Below the pieces are notes generated by a model that worked only from the letters and a program-made list of their open reading frames with translations, searched no databases and had not been told where the DNA came from. Positions 57,184 to 64,000 of a stretch of 64,000 bases of DNA are shown here, in pieces. Source of the DNA: Arthrobacter sp. PM3 (GTDB lineage Bacteria > Actinomycetota > Actinomycetes > Actinomycetales > Micrococcaceae); contig NZ_CP022314.1 of NCBI RefSeq assembly GCF_003352915.1, forward strand, positions 1,426,238-1,490,237, in the 5' to 3' direction. A program made the translations under genes and the position numbers. Positions within the stretch are counted from its first letter, which is position 1. Each line of letters starts with the position of its first letter.

Positions 57184-57893
57184 CCGATCCTCGTCCCGTC
57201 GCTGTTCAGAATGGAGACGCCGCCCTCCTCGTAGCATGGCAACATCCGGAGACGCGCCGGTACCGCCTCCTGGGGCGTGCAGTAGCCTCGGACGACGGTT
57301 ATCACTTCGAGTACTTTGCAGCCATGCAGTCCGAGCCCGACTTCCGCCCGATTCCCGGGTTCTCGGATCCACACAAGACGTACACATCGAAAGTACTGTT
57401 TCCACTTTTGTCCGGACGCATCATGAGCACTAGCCGGCCTGACCGCTCCGAATGGCTGCAGCGGCTCGAATTGGACGACGACGCGGCACCGTTCGAAATC
57501 CTGGGGCACTCCTTCGGAAAGCGGGTTGCAGACACCTACGAGTTCTTTGATGAGCCGGAAATCGACCTGCTCCAAGGAACCCTGACGTTCGTGGTACCCG
57601 TCCACGGGCTTCGGTACATGACATCCGCAGCGCAGGAGTACGTCGATCGTTCACTCACGAAGGGGGATTCTTTGGACGCTGTCGCTGAACCCGAAAACGC
57701 CGCCGACTCCCGTGCAGTTGGGCTGTGGGCCGGGGCCCACAAAATCGGGTTTGTCCCGGCGCCCGTCCTAGACTACGTCGGCATGCTCGCCAAGTCCGGA
57801 ACGTTTTCGGCCCGCGTTGTGCGCCGGAATCCGAAATCGGAGGGCTCCCACACTCGAGTGGTCACGCAATTGGTGTGGCGCCAGGACTCCTGA
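57168..57893 (+). CDS. HIRAN-domain protein with a HipA-N-like front part
   Basis: 241 residues. The C-terminal half (about 145-238) reads as a HIRAN domain: VVPVHGLRYMTSAAQEYVD, DAVAEPENAADSRAVGLW and IGFVPAPVLDYVGML. The N-terminal half (FEYFAAMQSEPDFRPIPGF, LFPLLSGRIMSTSRPDRSEW, PFEILGHSFGKRVADTYEFF) resembles the N-terminal part missing from the kinase upstream; that match is from memory and not tested. HIRAN domains bind DNA ends or 3' termini. The pair may be one split toxin. Confidence 0.72.
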   Translation: MSSLVTDPRPVAVQNGDAALLVAWQHPETRRYRLLGRAVASDDGYHFEYFAAMQSEPDFRPIPGFSDPHKTYTSKVLFPLLSGRIMSTSRPDRSEWLQRLELDDDAAPFEILGHSFGKRVADTYEFFDEPEIDLLQGTLTFVVPVHGLRYMTSAAQEYVDRSLTKGDSLDAVAEPENAADSRAVGLWAGAHKIGFVPAPVLDYVGMLAKSGTFSARVVRRNPKSEGSHTRVVTQLVWRQDS

Positions 57894-57932
57894 CCCAACC
57901 GGTACTGGGGAGGTCCGTGAATGATGTCTGAC

Positions 57933-57996
57933 GCCGTACGGCAACACTGCCAAAGTCGGCGTACGGCGACATCTTGGAAAGTCGCCGTACGCCGAC
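57933..57996. promoter_or_regulatory. Three operator-like palindromes before the hipB remnant
   Basis: GCCGTACGGC (57933-57942) is a perfect 10-bp palindrome. GTCGGCGTACGGCGAC (57955-57970) and GTCGCCGTACGCCGAC (57981-57996) are exact reverse complements of each other, separated by 10 bp. The shared GTAC core in three near-equal sites looks like tandem operators for an Xre-type autorepressor. Confidence 0.82.
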
Positions 57997-58006
57997 AGGA
58001 GCCGTA

Positions 58007-58256
58007 ATGTACACAGTCCGTGAGGCTGGGCCGCTGGTTCGCGAACTCCGCGAGGAGCGAGAATGGTCGCAGGCGGAACGGGGACGCCGTGCGCGACCGG
58101 GAGACGGGAAAGTCCGGTGGTGACCCGGGCCCTCGACGTGGATGGGTTGCCTGCCGAAAGTCGCCGACGCTACGGCGGCCAACATCCGGAAGCTGCCCCT
58201 GGTCCGCAGTGCGGACGTAGCTTAGAACGCAACTATCCGTCCGGCGTGGTTGACTG
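58007..58256 (+). pseudogene. Broken HipB/Xre-type antitoxin
   Basis: ATG at 58007 with AGGAG 5 nt upstream. The first 25 codons read MYTVREAGPLVRELREER then EWSQAE, an Xre HTH start like HipB. The frame then drifts and stops at 58121-58123 after 38 codons. Downstream, other frames give ETGKS (+1) and PVVTRALDVDGLPAE (+2), resembling the missing helix and C-terminal segments. At least one deletion or two frameshifts have occurred. Confidence 0.75.
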
Positions 58257-58294
58257 ATCCACAGAACATCGTGACGTAGGAGCGGAGAGGCTGC

Positions 58295-61200
58295 ATGGGG
58301 GCAGACAATAGCAATTTCGGGTTCATGCTGGCCGAATGGCCGGAGCTGGCACAACATGCCCGGCGCGCCGAGCAGTTTGCCCGTATCGATCCCCGCGCCT
58401 CCATGTTCTACGCCCGGTACACCGCCGAACGCCTGGTGGAGTGGCTATACAAGGTGGAGCCCGCGCTGGCCCTGCCATACAAGGACGACCTCAACGCGCT
58501 CCTCAACGAACCCACCTTCAAAAACCTTGTGGGCGGCGTTATCGGCAATAAGTTCACCATCATCCGCAAGGCCGGAAACAACGCGGTCCACAACCCGGCC
58601 AACCCCACCATCCTGGGCGCCGAGCTCGTCCTCAAAGAACTGCACCACGTCTGCTACTGGCTTGCCCGGAACTACGGCAAGAACGGCTGCCAGCTGCCGC
58701 CGTCGTTGGCGTTCGACGCCGGTCTCCTGGCTCCGGTGCCCAAAGCGGCGGCCCCGCAGCAATCACCGGAACAGCTTCAGCGGCTGGAATCAGAACTCAA
58801 GGCCAAAGACGAGGCCCTGGCGACAGCCGCCGCAGCCAACGATGACCTCGCAGCACAGCTGCAGCAGCTCCAAGCCGAGATCGCCGCCGCCAAGAAGCAG
58901 AACCAGGCTGTCCCGGACGATCACGACTACGACGAGGCGCTGACCCGCAAACACCTCATCGATCTGGACCTCAACGAGGCCGGCTGGCCGCTCAGCAACC
59001 CCGAAGACCGCGAGTTCCCGGTGGACACCATGCCCACCGCGTCGGGGGCACTCACCGGCACGGGTTTCATCGACTACGTTCTGTGGGGTGACGACGGTTT
59101 GCCGTTAGCCGTAGTCGAAGCCAAACGAACCACCAAGGACCCGCACGTCGGCAAGCAGCAGGCCAAGCTGTACGCCGACTGCCTGGAACGCCGCTACGGA
59201 CGCCGCCCGGTCATCTACTACACCTCCGGCTATGAGACGTGGATCTGGGACGACTCGATGTATCCCGAACGCAGGGTCCAGGGATTCCATACCAAGGACC
59301 AGCTCCAGCTTCTGGTGGACCGCCGGAACAGCCGGAAACCGCTCGCTGAACAGGCCATCGACAACACGATCGTCGAACGCGCCTACCAGCACACCGCCAT
59401 CCGCGCCGTGACCGAAGCCTACGAAACCCAGCACGAACGCAAGGCACTCGTGGTGATGGCGACCGGAACCGGCAAGACGCGCACCGTCGTCGCGCTGGCC
59501 AAACTGCTGCAGGAAGCCAACTGGGCCAAGCGGGTGCTGTTCCTCGCCGACCGCACGGCGCTGGTGAGGCAGGCAGCCAACGCGTTCAAGACCCACCTGC
59601 CCGGTTCCGGGCCGGTCATCCTCGGCTCCGGCGAGGAGGCTGAGAGCCGCATCCACGTCGCCACCTATCCGACCATGATGAACCTCATCAACAAGACCGC
59701 CGGCCAGCTGGGCCAGCGGCGCTTCGGCATCGGCCACTACGACCTCATTGTCATCGACGAGGCACACCGCTCCGTCTACCAGAAGTACCGGGCGATCTTC
59801 GAGTACTTCGACTCTCTGTTGATCGGCCTCACAGCCACGCCGCAGTCGGAGGTGGACCGAAACACCTACAGCCTCTTCGACATCGAGGACAACGTCCCGA
59901 CCTTCGCGTACGGCCTGAACGACGCCATCGACGCTGGCTTCCTGGTCCCTCCGCGCGTGGTGCCGGTTCCGCTCAAGTTCCCCTACGAAGGCATCCGCTA
60001 CGACGACCTCAGCGACGCCGAAAAGGAACAATGGGACGAACTGGAGTGGAACGAGGACGGCGAGATACCCGACGAAATTGACCCCGCCGTCGTGAACTCC
60101 TGGCTGTTCAACACCGATACCGTCGACAAGGCCCTTGAAGTGCTCATGACGCACGGGCACAAGGTGGCCGGCGGGGACCGGCTAGGAAAGACCATCATCT
60201 TCGCCAAGAACAGCCGGCACGCGGAGTTCATCGCCAAGCGATTCGACCACCACTATCCACAGTTCAAAGGCCACTTTGCCCGGGTGGTCACGTACCAGGT
60301 CAACTACGCCCAGACCCTGATCGACGATTTCTCAAAGAGCGACAGCAACCCGCATATTGCTATCTCCGTGGACATGCTGGACACGGGCGTCGATGTCCCC
60401 GAGGCCGTCAACCTGGTGTTCTTCAAGATGGTCCGGTCCAAGACCAAGTTCTGGCAAATGGTGGGCCGCGGCACCCGGCTGTGCCCCGACCTGTTCGGCC
60501 CGGGCCAGGACAAACAGGACTTCCTGATCTTCGACCTGTGCCGCAACGCCGAGTACTTCAACGCCGGAATGCCCGGGAACGAAGGCACCGTGGCTAAATC
60601 GCTGGCCGAAATCACGTTCGCCACCCGAGCCAAAATCCTGCGCGCGGCCGCTGACCTGTCCTGGGCTCCAGGCGACGGTTACGTGGAAGGGCTGCGATCA
60701 GCACTCCGGCACACCATCGACAGGCTTCCGCGCGATAACTTCCTGGTGAAACCGGCCCGGCAATGGGTGGACCGGTTTGCCGAAGACCAGACCTGGGCAG
60801 GGCTCTCCGGTGAAGACTTCGATGCCCTGGAACACGATCTCGCCCGCGTGGCCAGCATTGGGGCCCTTCCCGACACCGAAGAGGCCAAACGCTTCGACTG
60901 CACCATGTACCAGGCGCAGCTGGCAGCACTGACGGATCCGGCGAGTCTTGTTAGTTTCCGGAGGAAGATCCAGTCCGTGGCAGCAGCCCTGCATGACCAG
61001 CCCAACGTTCCGGCCATCGCCGCGAAGATGGTCCTGCTCGAGACCGTGCTTGACGACGGCGAGTGGGAGTCCGTGTCACCGGAATGGCTGGAGTCCATCC
61101 GCGTCCAGTTGCGGGACCTGGTGCACCTGATCGAGAAGCGCAAGCGGAACGTGGTGTACTCCAACTTCCAGGACGCGCTCGGAGAACTTGAAGAGATCGA

Positions 61201-61696
61201 GCTGGCCGGGGCCAGTACCGGCTTCATGGACTTCAGCCGGTACCGGGACAAGACGCGGCTGTACCTGGCCGATTATCAGGACCATGCGACCATTCAGCGG
61301 CTGAGGCGGAACAGGCAGTTGACCGATCAGGACCTTGAGGAGCTGGGTCGCATCCTGGCGGAAAGCGGCGTGGGCACCCCCGTGGACCTGGAACGGGCGG
61401 GAACGGACGGTCTTGGGTTGTTCGTCCGCTCGTTAGTGGGCCTTGACCGGGACGCCGTGGAGGAGGCCCTCGCGGAGTTCATTTCGGATACCGCCCTCAC
61501 CGCGTCCCAGCTGGACTTCCTTCAACTCCTGGTCAACCAGCTCACCGAGAACGGTGTGGTCAAGCCTGATGCGCTGTTCAAATCGCCGTACAGCGAGCTC
61601 GCCCCCAGCGGGCCTGATGAGCTCTTCGGTGAGGAGCGCGCAGTCCGGCTGATCCGCACGCTCCGGGCGATCGAAAGCAGTGCCCGGGTGGGTTGA
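58295..61696 (+). CDS. hsdR: Type I restriction endonuclease subunit HsdR
   Basis: 1133 residues. About 1-140 is a DUF4145-like N terminus, about 150-205 a coiled coil. The nuclease motif lies near 255-280 (FIDYVLWG ... AVVEAKR, the D...ExK). The helicase core has Walker A MATGTGKTRT, DEAH (VIDEAHRS), TATP and QMVGRGTRLC. The C-terminal region is EcoEI_R-like. It is transcribed with hsdM-hsdS but separated from them by four intervening genes or remnants. Confidence 0.95.
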   Translation: MGADNSNFGFMLAEWPELAQHARRAEQFARIDPRASMFYARYTAERLVEWLYKVEPALALPYKDDLNALLNEPTFKNLVGGVIGNKFTIIRKAGNNAVHNPANPTILGAELVLKELHHVCYWLARNYGKNGCQLPPSLAFDAGLLAPVPKAAAPQQSPEQLQRLESELKAKDEALATAAAANDDLAAQLQQLQAEIAAAKKQNQAVPDDHDYDEALTRKHLIDLDLNEAGWPLSNPEDREFPVDTMPTASGALTGTGFIDYVLWGDDGLPLAVVEAKRTTKDPHVGKQQAKLYADCLERRYGRRPVIYYTSGYETWIWDDSMYPERRVQGFHTKDQLQLLVDRRNSRKPLAEQAIDNTIVERAYQHTAIRAVTEAYETQHERKALVVMATGTGKTRTVVALAKLLQEANWAKRVLFLADRTALVRQAANAFKTHLPGSGPVILGSGEEAESRIHVATYPTMMNLINKTAGQLGQRRFGIGHYDLIVIDEAHRSVYQKYRAIFEYFDSLLIGLTATPQSEVDRNTYSLFDIEDNVPTFAYGLNDAIDAGFLVPPRVVPVPLKFPYEGIRYDDLSDAEKEQWDELEWNEDGEIPDEIDPAVVNSWLFNTDTVDKALEVLMTHGHKVAGGDRLGKTIIFAKNSRHAEFIAKRFDHHYPQFKGHFARVVTYQVNYAQTLIDDFSKSDSNPHIAISVDMLDTGVDVPEAVNLVFFKMVRSKTKFWQMVGRGTRLCPDLFGPGQDKQDFLIFDLCRNAEYFNAGMPGNEGTVAKSLAEITFATRAKILRAAADLSWAPGDGYVEGLRSALRHTIDRLPRDNFLVKPARQWVDRFAEDQTWAGLSGEDFDALEHDLARVASIGALPDTEEAKRFDCTMYQAQLAALTDPASLVSFRRKIQSVAAALHDQPNVPAIAAKMVLLETVLDDGEWESVSPEWLESIRVQLRDLVHLIEKRKRNVVYSNFQDALGELEEIELAGASTGFMDFSRYRDKTRLYLADYQDHATIQRLRRNRQLTDQDLEELGRILAESGVGTPVDLERAGTDGLGLFVRSLVGLDRDAVEEALAEFISDTALTASQLDFLQLLVNQLTENGVVKPDALFKSPYSELAPSGPDELFGEERAVRLIRTLRAIESSARVG

Positions 61697-61749
61697 GCTG
61701 GCCCGCGGGCTCCGGTCGGGAAGGTAGCCGGAGAAGCAGGCGTCAACCG

Positions 61750-62154
61750 CTACTCGGCGCGGGCGCGGGACTTCTTCGCATCCTTTTTGGCGGCCTCGTC
61801 CTTGACCCGCTGGGCCTCGGCGCGGACGGCGGCGTGGGTGGCGCGCTCGGCGACCAGCCAGGCCGGGGGAGCCTGCAGCAGCGCGGTGATTTCCGCCGTC
61901 GTCAATGCTTCCTCAACACCGCCGCGGGCCAGGCCGCTGATGGAGACGTTGAGCTTCTGGGCCACCACGGGGCGCGGGTGCGGGCCGTTGCGGCGCAGCT
62001 CCGCCAGCCATTCCGGCGGGTTGGCCTGGAGTTCGGCGAATTCTGCACGGGTGATGGCCGAATCCTGGAACTCCTGGGGTGTCGCCGGCAGGTAGATGCC
62101 CAACTTCTTGGCAACAGTTGCCGGTTTCATGGACTGGGAGTTCGCAGAGGTCAT
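61750..62154 (-). CDS. DUF5997 protein
   Basis: 134 residues from the ATG at 62154 (MTSANSQSMKPATVAKKLGIYLPA). A compact protein with KKLGIYLPATPQEFQ, FAELQANPPEWLAELRRNGPHPR and a basic Ala/Lys tail (AAKKDAKKSRARAE). This family is found beside the LysR-like gene in Actinobacteria. Function unknown. It is divergent from the next gene with 90 bp between. Confidence 0.82.
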   Translation of the reverse strand: MTSANSQSMKPATVAKKLGIYLPATPQEFQDSAITRAEFAELQANPPEWLAELRRNGPHPRPVVAQKLNVSISGLARGGVEEALTTAEITALLQAPPAWLVAERATHAAVRAEAQRVKDEAAKKDAKKSRARAE

Positions 62155-62244
62155 GGTCCAAGGGTATCCGGCCAAAGCGCCGCGGGGCACCATGCCGGCT
62201 TCCCGCACCGGAACGGAAACCTGCGGTGGCGGTACTGTGAACGT

Positions 62245-62985
62245 GTGTCCGCCACAGAAGAAACACCTTCCACCCCCGCACCGTCCGAACCCGCGCGTGA
62301 GCTGCGCTTCGCGTATGTCTCCGGCGTGACGCCAGGAAAATGGATCCGGCGTTGGGAGGAGCGGATGCCGGACGTGCCGTTGCACTCCTTCATGGCCGAC
62401 GACGACGCGCAGCTCACTGTGCTCCGCGACGGTTCCGCCGATCTCAGCTTCGTCCGGCTTCCGGTGGAGCGCGAGGGACTCAGTGTCATCCCGCTGTATG
62501 AGGAACAGCCCGTGGTGGTGGCCGCCAAGGGACACGAGATCTCCGTGTTCGAGGAAGTGGACCTGGCGGACCTGTCGCAGGAGACGTTCCTGGACGTGGG
62601 CGAACTCGGCGGCCCCGAGACGGCCCTGCAGGTAGTGGCCTCCGGCGCCGGGCTCGTGATCCTGCCGATGTCCGTGGCCCGGCACTTCAACGTCAAGGAC
62701 ACCGTGGCGCGGAAGCTCATTGGGACCCCCGGCACGGAGATCGCCCTTGCCTGGCCCAGCGACGCCACCGACGAAGTGATCGAGGAATTCATCGGGATTG
62801 TCCGCGGACGCACCGCAGCGAGCTCCCGGCAGCCCTCGGCGCAGCAGGAAAAACCCAAGCGCGAACCCAAACCGGACCGGCGGGGGACCGGATCGGGGGC
62901 CAAGAAACCCAAGGTGGCGCAGCGGTACGCGCCGAATCCGGACAAAGGACGCGGCCGGGGATCCCGGAAAAAGGGCAAACGCTAG
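62245..62985 (+). CDS. LysR substrate-binding domain protein without a DNA-binding domain
   Basis: 246 residues from the GTG at 62245 (MSATEETPSTPAP). The LysR effector-binding fold (about 20-190) is present: ELRFAYVSGVTPGKWIRRWE, LSVIPLYEEQPVVVAAKGHE, TALQVVASGAGLVILPMSVARHF. No N-terminal HTH exists; instead a basic Lys/Arg/Gly tail (KPDRRGTGSGAKKPKVAQRY, ending GRGSRKKGKR) follows. It may bind nucleic acid through the tail. Confidence 0.85.
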   Translation: MSATEETPSTPAPSEPARELRFAYVSGVTPGKWIRRWEERMPDVPLHSFMADDDAQLTVLRDGSADLSFVRLPVEREGLSVIPLYEEQPVVVAAKGHEISVFEEVDLADLSQETFLDVGELGGPETALQVVASGAGLVILPMSVARHFNVKDTVARKLIGTPGTEIALAWPSDATDEVIEEFIGIVRGRTAASSRQPSAQQEKPKREPKPDRRGTGSGAKKPKVAQRYAPNPDKGRGRGSRKKGKR

Positions 62986-63213
62986 TCCCGCCGGCAGGCG
63001 ACGACGCATCTTGGACGCGGTGCAACCTGATCCCGTTGGACCGGCTCAATGTCACACGGACGATTAGGACTGGCCACGTTCCCTCGACGACCCCTTCCCG
63101 GGCCTCAGCGATTGGCTCCTACGGCGCTGAGCCGCAGCCCGATCCGTTCGTCTTGGCAGTGCCGCATCTACCGGTCGCGCCAAAATGTCAGACCCTCTTG
63201 CGAGACTGTGGGC
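62986..63213. other. Gap before the DUF222 gene
   Basis: 228 bp with no gene seen. GGCGCTGAGCC near 63130 is a weak hairpin. It is expected to carry the promoter of the DUF222 gene. Confidence 0.4.
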
Positions 63214-64000
63214 ATGGACAGCAGAGCAGCTTGGAGCGCGGAGAGCGGGGAGGCCCTGGCGGCCGTTGCCGCGTCTGTTGCCGCGCTGGCTGCCCTCGCC
63301 GGCGGGGGCGCCGGGGACGGCCAGGCTGCTGCGTTGGAGAGCGCTGATCCGTTGCGGGATTTCGCGGATGGTTGCCTGGATGGGTTGGCGTTGGTGGCGC
63401 GGGTGGAGGCCGGGATGGCGGCGTTGAAGGTCCGCCTGGCCGCCGACTACGTGCAGGCCGCCGGGTACCTGGCCGGCCCGGCGGCATCGGCGCGGGAGGC
63501 GACGGCCCGGGAGATGGCCGTGGTCGCGGAGGTCGCGGGCGTCCTGACCGTGAGCGAACGCTCCGCCTCGGCGTTGCTGTCGGACGCGCTGGCATTGGTC
63601 TCGTCGTTGCCGTTGACGTTGGCGGCGTTGCAGGCCGGGGAGCTGTCCTGGCAGCATGCCCGGATCATGGTCGAGGAGTCCGCGAACCTGGACCGGGCGG
63701 GGGCGGCCGGGCTGGAGGCGCATTTCCTGGACCCCGCCGCGCCGGACCCGGCGCGGGGCTGCCCGGCCGGGGACCTGGCCCCGGGCCGGTTCCGGGCCAA
63801 GGCGCGCACCTGGCGCGAACGCCACCACCCGGAGAGCATCGAGGCCCGCCACGCCACGGGGGTGGCGGAGCGGCGGGTGGAGTTTGTCCCGGACCGGGAC
63901 GGCATGGCCTGGCTCTCGGCCCGGCTCCCGGCCGATACTGCCGCGGGGATCTGGGAACGGACCACCGCCGCGGCCCGGGCGCTGCAGGGCCCGGGCGAGT
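63214..64000 (+). CDS. DUF222/HNH endonuclease-type protein, 5' part (cut by window end)
   Basis: 262 codons to the window edge without stop. ATG at 63214 (MDSRAAWSAESGEALAA). The DUF222 domain starts about residue 50: LDGLALVARVEAGMAALKVRL, EVAGVLTVSERSASALLSDALAL, and SWQHARIMVEESANLD. A C-terminal HNH nuclease domain is expected beyond 64000. Such genes occur in many copies in Actinobacteria and are often mobile; the full gene is not visible. Confidence 0.85.
   Translation, partial: MDSRAAWSAESGEALAAVAASVAALAALAGGGAGDGQAAALESADPLRDFADGCLDGLALVARVEAGMAALKVRLAADYVQAAGYLAGPAASAREATAREMAVVAEVAGVLTVSERSASALLSDALALVSSLPLTLAALQAGELSWQHARIMVEESANLDRAGAAGLEAHFLDPAAPDPARGCPAGDLAPGRFRAKARTWRERHHPESIEARHATGVAERRVEFVPDRDGMAWLSARLPADTAAGIWERTTAAARALQGPGE

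Larger units (their letters stand above)
57894..58294. other. HIRAN-hsdR gap with operators and an antitoxin remnant
   Basis: 401 bp, larger than any other gap in the defence island. It holds three palindromic sites (57933-57942, 57955-57970, 57981-57996), a good ribosome site and a truncated Xre-type reading frame (58007-58123) with continuation fragments in other frames. It also presumably contains the hsdR promoter. Confidence 0.8.

Noticed and set aside
58007..58123. Intact small gene for an antitoxin
   Set aside because: At 38 residues it lacks the second half of the HTH and all of the dimerisation part, while related fragments lie in other frames downstream; it is broken.

Overview
The window is the replication-origin neighbourhood of a high-G+C actinobacterial chromosome, most likely Arthrobacter, Pseudarthrobacter or a close relative in the Micrococcaceae. 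The reasons are gene order and protein sequence. The order parB-parA-rsmG-jag-yidC-yidD-rnpA-rpmH / dnaA-dnaN-gnd-recF-DUF721-gyrB-gyrA-DUF3566-tRNA-Ile-DLW39-tRNA-Ala is the standard one for this group. Downstream come the actinobacterial cell-wall/division genes crgA, sortase E, pabA, pknB, pknA, pbpA, rodA, pstP, fhaB and fhaA.

Layout. 1-2908 is a gene-free stretch holding six of the seven parS sites, a small DnaA-box group and a short tandem repeat. 2909-8647 (minus strand) is parB to rpmH. 8648-11124 is dnaA with DnaA-box clusters on both sides, so the origin is bipartite. 11125-20998 (plus strand) is dnaN to gyrA plus a membrane gyrase-operon protein. 21107-26632 carries two tRNAs and housekeeping or accessory genes: a cupin, a DMT transporter, a glycosyltransferase, an Ala-rich membrane protein, a cyclophilin and a rhomboid protease. 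26633-27670 is non-coding and holds an unexpected array of DnaA boxes paired with a GTTAATAAC motif that also occurs in oriC. 27671-41127 runs from an epimerase-like gene through tag, crgA, the sortase and pabA to the Ser/Thr-kinase operon. 41511 is tRNA-Leu. 41790-45381 is a four-gene ABC importer of the nitrate/sulfonate/pyrimidine type. 45393-50197 is a putrescine-utilisation module: a TetR regulator with a visible operator, putrescine oxidase, a universal stress protein and an APC permease. 50315-52639 holds four small genes.

52698-61696 is a composite defence island. A type I restriction-modification system (hsdM, hsdS, hsdR) is split by an Mrr-like nuclease, a short HipA-type kinase, a HIRAN-domain protein and the broken remnant of a HipB-like antitoxin behind three operator-like palindromes. 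The window ends with a DUF5997 gene, a LysR effector domain lacking a DNA-binding domain, and the start of a DUF222/HNH gene cut by the window edge.

The main candidates for undescribed biology are: the oriC-like DnaA-box array at 26.9-27.7 kb; the phased parS array and a parS site that is also the centre of the parB terminator hairpin; and the split HipA-HIRAN-Mrr cassette with a dead antitoxin inside a type I R-M operon. Gene identities rest on reading the translated sequences; no database search was run.
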